Shown: positions 44,224 to 56,110 of the stretch, piece after piece
Layout of the letters: each line of letters opens with the position of its first letter
How positions within the stretch are numbered: position 1 is the stretch's first letter
Assembly (NCBI GenBank): GCA_030512335.1
Contig: JAULSU010000005.1
Span: 4,111,501 to 4,175,500, forward strand
Length of the DNA stretch: 64,000 bases
Source: Immersiella caudata
Taxonomy: Eukaryota > Ascomycota > Sordariomycetes > Sordariales > Lasiosphaeriaceae
Direction: 5' to 3'
Position numbers and translations under genes: made by a program
Notes under the pieces: generated by a model
Seen by the model: only the letters and a program-made list of their open reading frames with translations
What the model was told of the DNA's origin: nothing
Databases searched by the model: none

Positions 44224-45201
44224 ATGCGTAGCTTCTTGGGCATCGCAACACTCCTCACGGGGATCGTCTCCTTCTCGTCGGCGGCGAAGCTGACGCAGGT
44301 AACATCAGGATGGGACAACCCGACCCGGTTGAGCTTCTACATCTACGTCCCAGATAAGCTCGCGACAAACCCACCCGTGGTCCTCGTGGCATGTTGCGCC
44401 TTCGGACCGTCCCACAAGTAGCTAACACGTGGCAGCCTCACCCGTGTGGAGGAAGCGCCCAAGATACCTTTGGGCGTGTGGCAAGTGGGCTCGCACCGCA
44501 AGCCGATAAGCTTGGCTTCATCCTTATATTCCCCCAGACGCCAAACACGTGCTGGGACTGCAGCTCGCCGAGATCTCTGAAGCATGATGGCGGCGGTGAT
44601 ACACATGGGATGGTGAACATGGTACGTCCCTGAAAAGATTGCACGAAAGCGCGGAACTGACCAGGCGCAGGTCAAATATACCCTGGAAAAGTATAGCGGA
44701 GACGCATCCAAGGTCTTCGTGACGGGTTCTTCATCCGGTGGCATGGCGACCAACGCTCTGGTGGCCACATACCCCGATGTATTCGCCGCTGGTGCTTCGT
44801 TCTCCGGCGCGCCGGCCTTTGCATGCTGGAACGGCGCCGGGCTGAACACGGGCGGCACGGACCCAGGGTGCCAAACCGGCAAGAAGCCGGCGGCGCAAAC
44901 GTGGGGCGACCTGGTTCGAGGTGCGTACCCCGGGTTCAACGGGACCCGCCCGGCGATGCAAATTTGGCACGGGACGACCGACACCGTTGTGACCTACGGC
45001 TACCTCGCGGACCAGCTCGCGCAGTGGAGCAACGTCCTGGGGGTGCCGTTCTCCCGGAACGTGACAAACGACCCGTTGAGCGGATACACGAAGATGGTGC
45101 ACGGGGATGGGACAAAGGTGGTGGGCTACAGCGCTCAGGGGGTTGGGCACATTGTGCCATTCAGGGAGAAGGAGGTGCTCCAGTTTTTCGGCTTGTTGTA
45201 A
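44224..45201 (+). CDS. Secreted CE1-family esterase (acetylxylan esterase/PHB-depolymerase-like)
   Basis: About 292 residues in three exons: 44224-44385, 44436-44621 and 44671-45201. A signal peptide (MRSFLGIATLLTGIVSFSSA) leads into the CE1 core: HPCGGSAQDTF (oxyanion side), IFPQTPNTCWDCSS, nucleophile VTGSSSGGMATN, acid QIWHGTTDTVV and His GVGHIVPF. These fit secreted acetylxylan esterases and feruloyl-esterase relatives acting on plant cell-wall xylan. There is no carbohydrate-binding module. The first intron is unusual: the donor is either GTGGCA at 44386 or a GC donor at 44389, and relatives have one or two more residues (V-A-L-H) at the join, so one or two codons there are uncertain. 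Confidence 0.85.
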
Positions 45202-46450
45202 ACTCGATTAAGGGCGCTTGGTAAATGTCATGACGTGTACCGGCAGATTTCCAAGACAGTCGGCGCTGGGCTCCCCGCCCGGGTGGATCTGTTGGCGGAA
45301 AGCTCGGAGCGTGGCACCGCGGGGCTCCGGGAACGAGGAGACACCACCGATTCTGCTCGGCCAGAGAAGGTCAAAGTCGTGTATCGTTGCGAGTCGTCGG
45401 CAGTCGCGTTAAAGTGATGTCGTCCCACACCACCATTTCCGCCGCATCCCCCTCCTTATGCACGCAACTGCAGAATGACAGCCTTTGGATGTCACTGGGT
45501 CTAGAATGCGGGGGAGAAGTGTGCTTGTGACCCATCGCTTGTTCACGGCATCCGCCTGAAGGGCGGCGACCGGGGTCAGATGCCCAGCCCCTCGGCTTTT
45601 GTTGACCAATTCGAAGGCCCCCTGGTCGGATCTGCCCAGCTGAATCCCAAAATCTGGGGGAGGGGCGGAAGGAGATCTTGCAGGTAACCCCAAATTGCAT
45701 GCCGCCGTCATCGCACCGCGCACATATGTAAATCGGGAGACCTCGGTCGAGGCAGCAAACATGGCTCAACACCATCGTCTCGCGCGACGCAGAACGAAAC
45801 GGCATATTAGCGCTGGCCACGTTTCAACTTGTGGCTGTCGTGGCTGTCGTGGCAACTTTTGACGAGCTGCAGGGACCGGACCGGGATTTCCACCACCGAA
45901 CCTTTTTTGTGGTCCGCAGAGGGAACCAACCATCGGCGCCAGCCAAGGGGACAAGCGGCGGTGGGAGTTTGACGCAGGAGAAAGGTTAGAGGCAGACAGT
46001 TGAGCTGGGAAACGAGGCGGTCGATCTCTCATCTCCGCGCGAGTCGCGGAACCTTCAGGCCAAATCTTTCTATCGGACAAAGGTCGCTGCGCGCATCAAC
46101 GACATCTTTCGAACCTTGGAAAGCGTTATTCTCCGACCCTGCACGGCATCTTCGCAGTGCCGATTTCCGTGCATCTTGTGCCGCTGAGCCGATCATCGAG
46201 AGGCGCCAGCGCAGCTGCTGCATTGTTGAGGCGCGCGACCGTGCCTCCACCGAAATTTTCTTCTGCCGGTGCCGTTCGCCTGTGACGTCGTTGGGCCCCC
46301 TTTTGCCCAGCCGTCGACTTTTCCCACCGCCCAAACCGGGAATCCGCCTCCAAAACACCAGACCACCTCGAAATCGAGTGGGCAACGGCACCCACCGGTC
46401 TCTCCCAACTTTTTGACGCCCAGCGACTTTGCAATTGCTGCAGAAACACG
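45202..46450. other. Intergenic region upstream of the nucleotide-sugar transporter
   Basis: About 1.25 kb with no supported gene. Its right half is GC-rich with pyrimidine stretches and probably includes the transporter's 5' UTR. A short tandem of GGCTGTCGT is seen at about 45830-45850. Confidence 0.45.
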
Positions 46451-48050
46451 ATGGCGCTGCTGAATCCGCCGCACGCGGCCGGCGGGCCGACAGTCCTCGG
46501 AGTGCCGCTGAAACAAGCATCTCTAATCACTGTACGCGAGACACTGGGTCCGGGGTCGTGGAACCGTCGCAATTGCTAACCCCGATGTGACAGTTGACCT
46601 TCCAGAACTCAGCTCTGATTCTCGTGCGTTACGGCCAGCGGAGGGAGCTGCGCGCACTGTAGCTGACGCGATGGACAGATTATGCACTACTCGCGAATAA
46701 TGAGCCCGCCGGGCGACCACCGATACTTTGCCTCGACCGCCGTCTTTCTCAACGAAGTGATAAAGCTGGCGATATGTATGACGTTTTCGATCTACGAGGT
46801 TTCGAGGAGCTTGGCGCCCCAGACTCCAGCGACGATCATGTTTGAGCAAATATACAATTCGGTGTTTTCTGGGGATGGCTGGAAGTTGGCCATTCCGGGG
46901 TTTTTGTACACGTTCGAGAACACGCTGCAGTACGTGGCTCTGAGCAATTTGGACGCCGTCCACTTCCAGATCTTGTACCAGCTCAAGGTAGCTCCCCCGG
47001 TGGAGGAACGATGGGGACGCGCTAACAATCGCAGATCATCACGACCGCCTTCTTCAGTGTCATCCTGCTGGGGCGGATGCTGGGAATCCGCCGCTGGATG
47101 TCGCTCGTCGTTCTCACCCTCGGTGTCTCCATCGTCTCCCTCCCCACGTCGAACGCGAACGATCTTGCCATGGATATCCACGACTTCAGCGACCACTTCT
47201 TCCCCCGATCGATGCACGAACTGGGCCAAGTCGCCGGCGAGGTGGCGAGACACTTGACAAGACGGGGCGTGGATAACCTCGATGGGCTAGCGGGCGCGCT
47301 TACCAGGCGGTCGGCAACGTACGAGGGCATCAAGGACGACCTAGACACAGGGCTGAAGATGAACTATTCGCTCGGCGTGACGGCCGTTCTGGTGTCGGCG
47401 GTTGTGTCGGGCTTGACAGGGGTTTACTTTGAGAAGGTGCTGAAGGACACGGCGAGCTCCGTGTCCGTCTGGACGAGAAACATCCAGTTGTCGTTCTACT
47501 CGCTGATCGCAGCACTGTTTGTGGGCGTCATCTTCAACGACGGCGGGGAGATTGCCAAGCACGGCTTCTTTGATGGGTACAACAGCATTGTGTGGGCGGC
47601 GGTGGTTTTCCAGGCCGTAGGGGGCGTTTTGACATCGCTTTGCATCAACTATGCGGACAATATCGCCAAGAATTTTGCCACGAGCATTAGCATTGTCATC
47701 AGCTTTGTTTTTAGCGTGTTTTTCTTTGACTTTACAGTCACCTTTCCGGTAAGCGCCTCGAGAGACAGACGCTGACCCACGCTAACATTGCGCAGTTCCT
47801 CATCGGCACAGGCTTGGTGCTGGTGTCTACGTACATGTACAGCATGCCGGAGCGGAAACGTGGGCGACCGCCCCCGATCAATATTGTTGGATTCGAGAAG
47901 ACGATGGTCGATGCCACACCAAGGATCGTCGAGCAAGACAAGTTGAGTGTCAACCCGATGGACTCGCTCGGCGCTGGTCTGTCAACGTCAAGACCCTCCA
48001 CACCCCTGCCCCGGTCACACTCCTCAAGAGGCAAGAAGTCGGATGACTGA
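46451..48050 (+). CDS. Golgi nucleotide-sugar transporter (SLC35A/UDP-galactose transporter type)
   Basis: About 462 residues in five exons: 46451-46531, 46594-46623 (only 30 nt), 46679-46987, 47035-47748 and 47796-48050, all joined in frame with canonical sites. Family signatures include LTFQNSALIL, MHYSRIM, ENTLQYVALSNLDAVHFQILYQLKIITTAFFSV, and the C-terminal GGVLTSLCINYADNIAKNFATSISIVISF. The hydrophobic profile fits about ten transmembrane helices, with a long hydrophilic loop after helix four or so (about 170-230). Such transporters carry UDP-galactose or related sugars into the Golgi for glycan synthesis; the exact sugar cannot be read. A Ser/Pro-rich cytosolic tail ends the protein. 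Confidence 0.9.
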
Positions 48051-48519
48051 GGAGGACTGTACCTTATTAGTGGACATATTACACCTGCAGGCATCTGCAC
48101 GACGAGAAACGAGCTTGGATGCATTTACACGGCAGCATCTGTTCGGCGGGCCGATGAGGCTGCAATGCCTGGATACCATGGGCAGATACCCGGTGATCTC
48201 TGCATACCAACCAGTTTGAGCTCTGGTGATAGCTCAGAATATAAGTGCCAGTTCGAGACTGCTCTATAGATGCAGTTGCTCCAGAAGTGACATGTGGTGG
48301 GGGAGATAGGTGGGTAGCTGAGTTTCTTTGTTGTGCCCCTCAGACAATGCATGATGCCCTTGAACAGTGGCCGCGTAAACAAAACACGAGAACCGGACCT
48401 GGTATCAGACCGAACATTGAAAAAGAAAGCGCGTCAACTTCCAGAATGATCTCTGCGCAGCAGAATTCTCAAATGTAGTCCCGCATTCTCCACCAACACT
48501 TCGCCTTAAATTCCTCAGT
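48051..48519. other. Intergenic spacer
   Basis: 3' flank of the transporter. No gene or repeat is recognised. Confidence 0.45.
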
Positions 48520-49150
48520 TTGCAAGGTTTTTTCAGCCAAAATCCCGGGAAGGTGCTCCCTCACATCTTCATCATCCGCAACGCGAACACCACCACAAAA
48601 GTGAAAATCCACCCTCCGCCTCCGCACCCTGCTCACCCTCGGCGCCCTCCTCCAAACCCTCCTCTTCGCCCTCCTCCCATCCCATCTCGCTCTCATACCA
48701 ACTCTTATCATCGCATTCTACGCCGCTGTTACCACGCTGGCGCATATACTTTCTCCTGAGGAGGCGCCTCTTCTTCACGATGTGATACCAGGACGAGCTA
48801 CAGCGTTGATATCCTCTTGGCACACAGGTGGATTTACGAGTAGTGGGAACGCGAGTGCGCCGTTGGTGGTGTTTCATGTGGTGCTTGGGATTAATCATCC
48901 GTTGGGGTGGTTTTCGGAAGGGGGGAGGGAGGTTATGGCTGCGATGGAGGGTTTGTTTGCGGTGATGGATATGAGGAGGGAGGAGTTTGGGTTGGTGGGC
49001 TGGAGTAAATGGAGCGGGATGGAGAGGGAAGTGAGCGGGAAGGTGATGGTGGTGGGATACTCTAGGGGAGGGGGTGTGAGTTTGGTGCATGAGAGTTTTG
49101 AGATTGCGCCAGGAAGATGGGGCTTTGCGGCGGTGGATTCGGTGCCATGA
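48520..49150 (+). pseudogene. Degraded gene resembling fungal DUF4188 monooxygenase-like membrane proteins
   Basis: A hydrophobic N-terminal part (TLLTLGALLQTLLFALL, LALIPTLIIAFYAAVTTLAH) leads in the same frame to VIPGRATALI, VVFHVVLGINHPLGWFSEGG and FGLVGWSKWSGMERE, the succession seen in this family (PGRTTA, VVFHLG...HPLG, GMSxWR). The frame of the hydrophobic part meets a TGA just upstream with no ATG. A plausible start region (GFFSQNPGKVLPHIFI) lies in another frame one base away. The conserved C-terminal end is also missing after KVMVVGYSR. It is probably a decayed gene, although assembly errors could give the same picture. Confidence 0.45.
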
Positions 49151-49476
49151 TTGCTTGGGGGTGGGGCGTGTAGGGTGATGGATGATAAGGGGGGTTGGGT
49201 TTAGGTGAGGAGTTTGGTGAGGGAGGAAGGGGAGGTGAGGGTTTTGATTTGGATGTTGAGGCGGGGGAGGACGAGATAATCTAGAGAAGCAGCGGCTTCC
49301 AGCATTACAGCTCACTAGCAAAGCTGGAGGCGTAGGTAATCATCTGACGGAAGCCGTAGTCACATTTCAGTTGCAAACAGCACTCTTGCTTCGCAGTGCA
49401 AGATCCGTCTTTATGCATAATTCCTATCGTACATCCAGCATACCAGCTGGCTTCCTTTGTTCATCATCATTAAATT
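49151..49476. other. Convergent intergenic spacer
   Basis: G-rich on the plus strand at its left part (purine tract about 49151-49275). No gene recognised. Confidence 0.45.
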
Positions 49477-51446
49477 CTAACAGTCACAAACATCAAACTG
49501 CGCAACACTCGGGTCATGATCCGACACCATGTCCGCAAAAGCCGCCCAAGTATTCAAATGCAGATGCTCGTACTTGGTATGCTTGCTCTTCGCCAGCGCA
49601 GGACTGACATACATGTGATCCAGCGCCTGAGCATTCATGTCATAGACACTGCTCACGTCAGTAACCGCCCCAGGCAACCTGAATATGCAACTTACTACGT
49701 ATATCTCTCCGGCACCGGTACATTCGTAGCCTCATCCAGATCCACCATCCCTGAAACAGCCGCAAACGTCTTCATCGGCTGCACAAACGAAAACTCATTA
49801 AAGTCCCCCGCCGCAATGACCTTTGCCTTGGGATCCTCCTTCATAATCTCCCGGATGAACGTCTGACAAGTCAGTCAGTCAGTTAGCACCCTCCCCTCAC
49901 CACCGTCAGCCCCCGGAGCGTTCAAACATACCGCAGTAACATTCCCCTGCATCTCCCTCCTCCCCACCGCCCCATTCACAGGCGGCCTGGCATCCCCATG
50001 CAACGACGTGCCTCCCCCCTTACTCGAAAAATGCACATTCACCGTAAAAAACGGCTTCTTCGCGCCCTTGGCCACCCACGCAGCAGCAATCGGTTTCCTA
50101 CTTGCACTCCACGCTTCATTGCCCGGCTCGATACGTCCCGGGTTGAAACTCAGCTTAGGCCCGGGTTGAACTTGTGTTTCGTCGGATCCAGAACCGGGGT
50201 TCGGTTTGTAGAGAGTTACGACCTCGGGGCGATAGAGATAGGCTTGACGGATGTTACCGCCTGGTTGACCGCCGTCTTGGTTGGAGATGGGATCGACGCT
50301 GGCAAAGGCGTAGGAGATGCTAGAGAGTGATTCGATAGAGGCGGTGAGGGCGGAGAGGGTGGCGTTGGCGGAGACGACGCCATCGTCGGCGGGGCCGGAG
50401 CCGTCTTGGACCTCCTGGATGAAGATGAGGTCGGGGGAGTTGAGGTAGTTAACGATGTGGGCGGCGATGTCGGGGAGGTGGGAGGAGTCAGGGGCGAGAT
50501 TCTCGACGTTGTAGTCGCCGATGGTGAGGGCGCGGCAGTCGCTGGAGGTTTTGAGGGTGGAGGGTTTGGCGTTGGCGTTGGCGGTGGATGAGGTTTTGAT
50601 GGCGGTTAGGGGGAGGATGCGGTAGAAGCCAAAGGCGCAGGTCACAACGCCGGTGATGTCTTCGAATTGGTCGCCCATCTTGGAGGTGCTGGGGTTCTTG
50701 GTGCCGTCGAGGGGAGACCCGATGATGATGGCCTCGGGGTTTGAATCTAGACGTGTCAGTCAAGATCACGGAAAGGGGGTTAGCCGCTTACCCTTCCCAG
50801 ACATGGTCAACCCGCCATGCGCATTCTTCCCAGAAACAACCCAGTCCCCAAACACCCACGTATCACCGTATTGGTTCGCCCTCTGAATGGACGTCGGCCT
50901 TTTGATCTTCACCAACTCGCCACTTAGACTTTCCCAGAAGTCCAGCCCATCCTCTTTTGGCTTCAGCACGGGGTTCGACACAGAGATGTTGGTCACTCCG
51001 CCAGGCACGTTGTACACATCTCCACCATCAAGTCCGCTAAAAGTCGCTGTCGGAGGAGACAGCGTATCCTTGCCGATGATGAGCGGCGCCACCGTCGTGC
51101 CGGAGATCACCTTGACGTTTTTCGGGGATGTAATCTCGGTGAGATACAAGTAGCTTGCCTGTTGCCGATACTCTGTCACCTTCCCGTCGAGGCTGATGAT
51201 GTCTCCAACACTTGCACCCACAGTGCCAAACACATAGATGGCCTCGGAGGTGGCCGGGTCGTCGTCGGGCGTCGTCGACCGGATCCAGGCGCCGCTGGGA
51301 CCCTTTGCAATCAGCAAACCCGTCACATTCGTGACGGTCTCTCCCGAGTACGGCGACAGGAACTTGTTACCGTTGATTTCCGCAATTGTGAGCGCCGCGA
51401 CGAGTTGTTGCAGGCCGACGACCGCCCAGACGAGTGTGACCTTCAT
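49477..51446 (-). CDS. Secreted endonuclease/exonuclease/phosphatase-family protein
   Basis: About 602 residues in four exons: 51446-50792, 50746-49932, 49862-49696 and 49648-49477. A signal peptide (MKVTLVWAVVGLQQLVAALT) is followed by an N-terminal domain with OB-like features (about 20-220; extracellular nucleases of this type often have such a module) and then the EEP catalytic domain. Metal and catalytic motifs are present: GDYNVENL, IFIQEVQD, the central NVHF, AAGDFNEFSF and SDHDPSVAQFD. Several Cys fit an extracellular protein. Likely an extracellular DNase or related phosphodiesterase; nucleic-acid scavenging or degradation of extracellular DNA is inference. Confidence 0.85.
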
Positions 51447-54400
51447 GTTGCCGTTGGACTCGGGTTCGACTGAAGAGCGCCGAGGAGCAAGTGACCATCA
51501 AGCAACGGCATCCTACCCATTATAATGGCTGATGACGATCCCTCCTGTCGTATGGATCCCGATGCAACGGCGAAAACACGTGGGTCGCGCGTGTGGATAT
51601 GAACGACAAGTTGCAGCCGTTATCTAGGTCAAATCTCCCGTCGGGTGCCAAAACGGGGGGGTATTCGAAATCGTAGGCTGTGTGTAGTGCTTGATTGGCT
51701 GCTGCGATAGCACGTTTGTTCGCTTCACCTGCCTGAATTGACAGGTGGTTGGAGGAGCCGAGGCACGCCCGCCCCACCTCTACTTTTACGCCTCTTCGAG
51801 CTGACTGGAGGGCGAGCGCCGAAGGAGAGTGGCAAGATAGGACTGTAATTACTCGTGATCGGTGCTGGCAACCCCGGATTGAGCCTGAAGTGCGAGTAAA
51901 TTCAGGGGCAAGGTCCTGAATGGGGCTCAGACGGAGGTTTCATGCTTCGAGTTGTGGTGGGTTCATGAATAGGGGCATTCAAAAATGACCTGCATCCATT
52001 GTCATTGAGTATGCATACTCGTCGGTCTGGTTGCGCTCAAAGAGCAGTGTAGTTGTGTGTGTGGTGGTGTTTCCGAATGCATGTAAATAGGGTCCGGGAC
52101 TCTCAACCTAAGAACCCTTGGGAGTCCAAACGTGGTAGCCGCTCTTTGTGCTACCCTGAGACTCATATCTGAAGAAAGCAGACTGAACAGGTTCTGATCA
52201 CAAGAGCAACCTGAACCACTGAAAATGGTCTGTCCTTATGCAAGCTCGGGCGCCCTTGTTCTCCACAAGACGTTCAGCATGGCATGATTGAGGGGTAGCT
52301 GAAGAGTTTGCTTGACGGCATGAGGGGGACATGTATTTGACCAGGAGCAGATGACTTCCTAGGGCCACGATTGTTGGCGTTCTTTGCTGAGGTGCTTCCA
52401 CTTGAGTTGAGGCTTGACTGAGCGCGACCAGGTGAAAATGAACTCATGAAGTACCAGCCAGAGTTTGTATGAAAGTAGACTTTTGTAACTGAGTTCTAAC
52501 CAGTGCAAAAGACTGAGTTGTTCTGGATAAGAACATCCATGATACAGTTAGGGTGCCAACTTAACTAACGAATACTGAGCTAGCTAATGCTAACACCCTT
52601 TTGGACAGCCAAGATTAACGTTCGCCGCTCTTTGACGTGCCAAGAGCCCGCAGTGGCAACCAACACCAGCGGTGGCTGGGCACAGTCTTAGAAAGGTGCT
52701 ACAAAGTCTGTGCTTGTTCCTGTGATGAAATGCAACCGTTGTGGGGAAAGAAACGAAACATTAGAGAGGTGGTTGGAAGTCGGCAGGTCAAATGGTGGTG
52801 ACAGGTCACTCAGAGATCGTCTGAGACACTGGAGAGACCACAAGATGGGGTGCTTGCGGCCGTTTCCGTCTCGAGTTCGCAGGCCATGGTGGCCTGCCCC
52901 CGCACACCGAAGACACTTGCTTCCATTGTCTTCCCATTCGAGGCATTTTGAGCAGGTCTTGAGGCAGTGACATTAATCTCTCCAGCTTCAAGATGTGAGT
53001 GCTGCCCGCCACGCCCGCTTGGGCCCTCCGTCCCGCACCAACGCAGGCTTCCCCTCACCGCCCACCCACACCGCATCCCGTTTCTCGATGCGGGCAATGC
53101 GGTGCGACGCGAATGAAGCCTGCAAGCCTGGCATCGGGTAGTGACAGCACGACTGTGTGGCATACTGGTGGATGCTATAGGGGTCCGGGCGCTGCCCTCT
53201 CGTCAAGTTGTGTGCGCCAGCGTGATGGTGCATGCCACGGCAGCTACTGCGGGGACGGCGGCTCACCCTCGACTTGACGGCGGCACCCGAAACCTCACTG
53301 CAAACGAGAGGAACTGGTTGTGATTGCCCGCAGACAGACGCGCTTTTTTACCCGAACTGCACCCAAGCGGCGCTCGAGCATTGGGCCGCTGTCATCTCAA
53401 GGTCGGCCGAAAATCTGCGGTCATGGTGACGATGGAGGAGCTGTGCGCGGGTGCTCATATATCTCGCGTCATTGCATCACTTGAGACGTTGAGTGCGACC
53501 GAACCAGGGAGCGCGTGTGGCTTCGAAGCTTGTGCCTTTAAGGAGCGGTCTCGGTTATCCCGACAAGAGAAGCCTGACCTGACGGTGCCTCTTTCAGGAA
53601 GGTCGGCCGCTCCCACAACGGGACGCGGAGCGGGTCTCAGTTGTTGGTGACGGTGAGCCCTGGTTCGGCTTAGCCTGCCGATAAGTCGACGAACCGAAAG
53701 GCCGCGAATACGGCGCGGGCCACTCTCCTTCCAGGCCAAGGCGGCCACGGACATGCCGCAGCGTGAAGGACAGGAGGCTCGAGGGCGCTCTCTACCGTGT
53801 CCAACCCGTTCGGGCGTTAGCGATCGCGCATTAAGTGCGGAGGGGTCTGACGAAGACGGATTGTTTCACAATCAGCGTCGTCTGGTTGACCTTGTTCCCA
53901 TCTGTATCTAGCCTGCGGACTTGAGGACAGCGAGACGAAAAGACGGATCGGTCTTCGAGCTCTTTGTGCTCTTGCTGACAGCGCTCGGATATCTGCAGGT
54001 CTGCATGACGATCCGTTCGCAAACGACAGAACTTTTTCCCGGGATTTTCTTAATCCGTGCGGCACCCACACCAGCAACTGGATGTCCCCGCCGAATTGAT
54101 GTTGTCAATTGGCATCACGAGGTCCGTGGGCACAGTGCAGCTGGTTGACGAGATTGCGAAGCCGGATTCCGTAGTGGCGCGCTCGCGGCGTCCCCAAAGC
54201 GCGAAAAATGGTGTTGTGCTGCGTGTCATTGTGAGGAAGCTTGGCGTCCGGAGTGTTCCTGGGTGCCTGGGAAAAGCTGGGATGAGCGTTCTTGGGCCGA
54301 ATTGAGACACTCCGTTTGGGGCATGGCTCTGTTCTCCGACGCGGATCGTTCGGTGATTTTCCAGCTTCGCCTCGCCCGTCCCGCCAAACGCTTTCCTGGA

Positions 54401-56110
54401 AACACCAAGAAAGGATTCTTTTGCGCGGGGGAATTGCTACCAGAATTGTCACCAGATGCGACGCTGGCTCGAATGTGGAAGTTTCGTCGGCGATTCCCAA
54501 CCCCGCGAGCTCGATCATGCCTGCCGCAGGTGAGCGAGTCTTGACGACAGGGAACGTGCTGCCCCAACCCAGTGCTAATGGCGCGGGGTGGAGGGGTACA
54601 ATCTATTTCGGACCCTCCTGAATCATAACGTGTTGCGCATCTGAAGCAGCGAAGTTGAACTGATGTGATCGTCCATGGCAATTCTTTTGCGAGTCATTTT
54701 CCCATTCATTTCCCATGAACTATAGCTGAGCGAGCTTCACTAATCCAGCCGGCTCTGTTTTTTTTTAAACCTCAATTTTAAAATAGTTCCGTCGATGGCC
54801 CAGGATACCCCAGAGCCGGGGAGATCAGCTGGACCCTGGGCTCCTCGTGTTCGGCGGGCCAGCTGAAATGGATGGCTGCGCAACTCCCATATGGCGTTGA
54901 TCGATCTCGACGGAGCTGAATTTTCTCTGCTTTCTTTTTCTGCTGGCTCGCAGTCGATCACCCCCGTCCCGCTAATTGCATCATCGGGGCCAAGCCAGCA
55001 GCGGGGCCACTGCGACTTCAACAAAAGACCTCCCTGAGTCTTTGCTTCATCCAGTTGCCTCAGCATGGTTGATTTCTCTCCAGCTTTGAGCGCAAAGCTC
55101 ATGGTTGCGCTCGCTTATGACCAGGCGCGCTGGACGCTGCGGGCAACAGGACCTTTCCGTCGACTTTCGGCTAGTCATCAATGAATCGTGGATGGTTTGC
55201 AGGGGGACAAAGCAGGGGAATTCAGCACCCTTGCCGAAAATCTACAGGGGTTCCGCAGTGTGACCGCCTCGTCCCGCTTGTCGACCTCCGTTTGCTGTGG
55301 TGCACCGTGTGGATGTCCACTCCTGTGTCCGCTTGCCTTTCCACCGAGGGGGCTGGGGACGTTTCGAAGCAAAAGAGGTCCGCAACGGGAGATGTTGATC
55401 GGTCTACGGGGTGCCATCAGCTATCTCGAGCTTCTTGTCCGGCACTCAATGTTCTGCGGAGTCGCGGGGAGCTTGAACGACAGACAGGGGCGTCTTTGCT
55501 CCTTTTGTCAACTGCTTGCTCGCATCGCAGTGGGTGGGGCTCTGTGGCAGGACCAGGGGTCCTGCGGTCTGCCGATGCACCATGCCAGGGAGTAACACAC
55601 CCCGTCCCCGTCTGCCCGCCCCAGCGCATGTGAGCAGAAACCAGGGCCGGGCAGATCGAGCGGTGCCATCCCGTTTGTCATAATTCCCTCTTGCCCTCCA
55701 CTCTGCCAATCCAAGACACGGCAGCTCCTTGCTTCTTTCTCGCGGGTTTGTTTGCTTCTGCGAAGGAGTCTCCCTGCGCGAGCCACGACCGCGGGTTTGG
55801 GTCGACATAGCTGAGAACGCAGGTTTGCTCCAAGCTTGATGCTTGCTCCTGAAATTGGTTGGCCGCTTGCACAGTGCCCCTTCGACAGTGCCCCTTCGAC
55901 CTGCATGGCCTTTTGACGAACCTTGAAGCCCCAACATATCCAGAAGTATTCCGCTTTCCCGGACTCGAGCGTACGAGAGACATTCGAACTCATGAACTGC
56001 TGTCGGTGACACGAGCCTCGACAGCTCCGCCTTGAGTAGGGGGATTTATCTGGGCGAGGAGGAGCCATTGAGACGCACGCCGATCTGCTTGTCTCACAGC
56101 AACGCCCGTC
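51447..56110. other. 4.7-kb stretch without recognisable genes
   Basis: Both strands carry only short overlapping frames with no family resemblance. The longest (minus strand, 55508-56461) runs antisense into the next gene. Small direct repeats occur, such as CAGTGCCCCTTCGA twice at about 55877-55905. No transfer RNA, transposon domain or long terminal repeat was found by eye. The length and position suggest a large upstream control region and long 5' UTR for the Ser-rich protein at 56111, or unrecognised non-coding transcripts. Confidence 0.4.
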
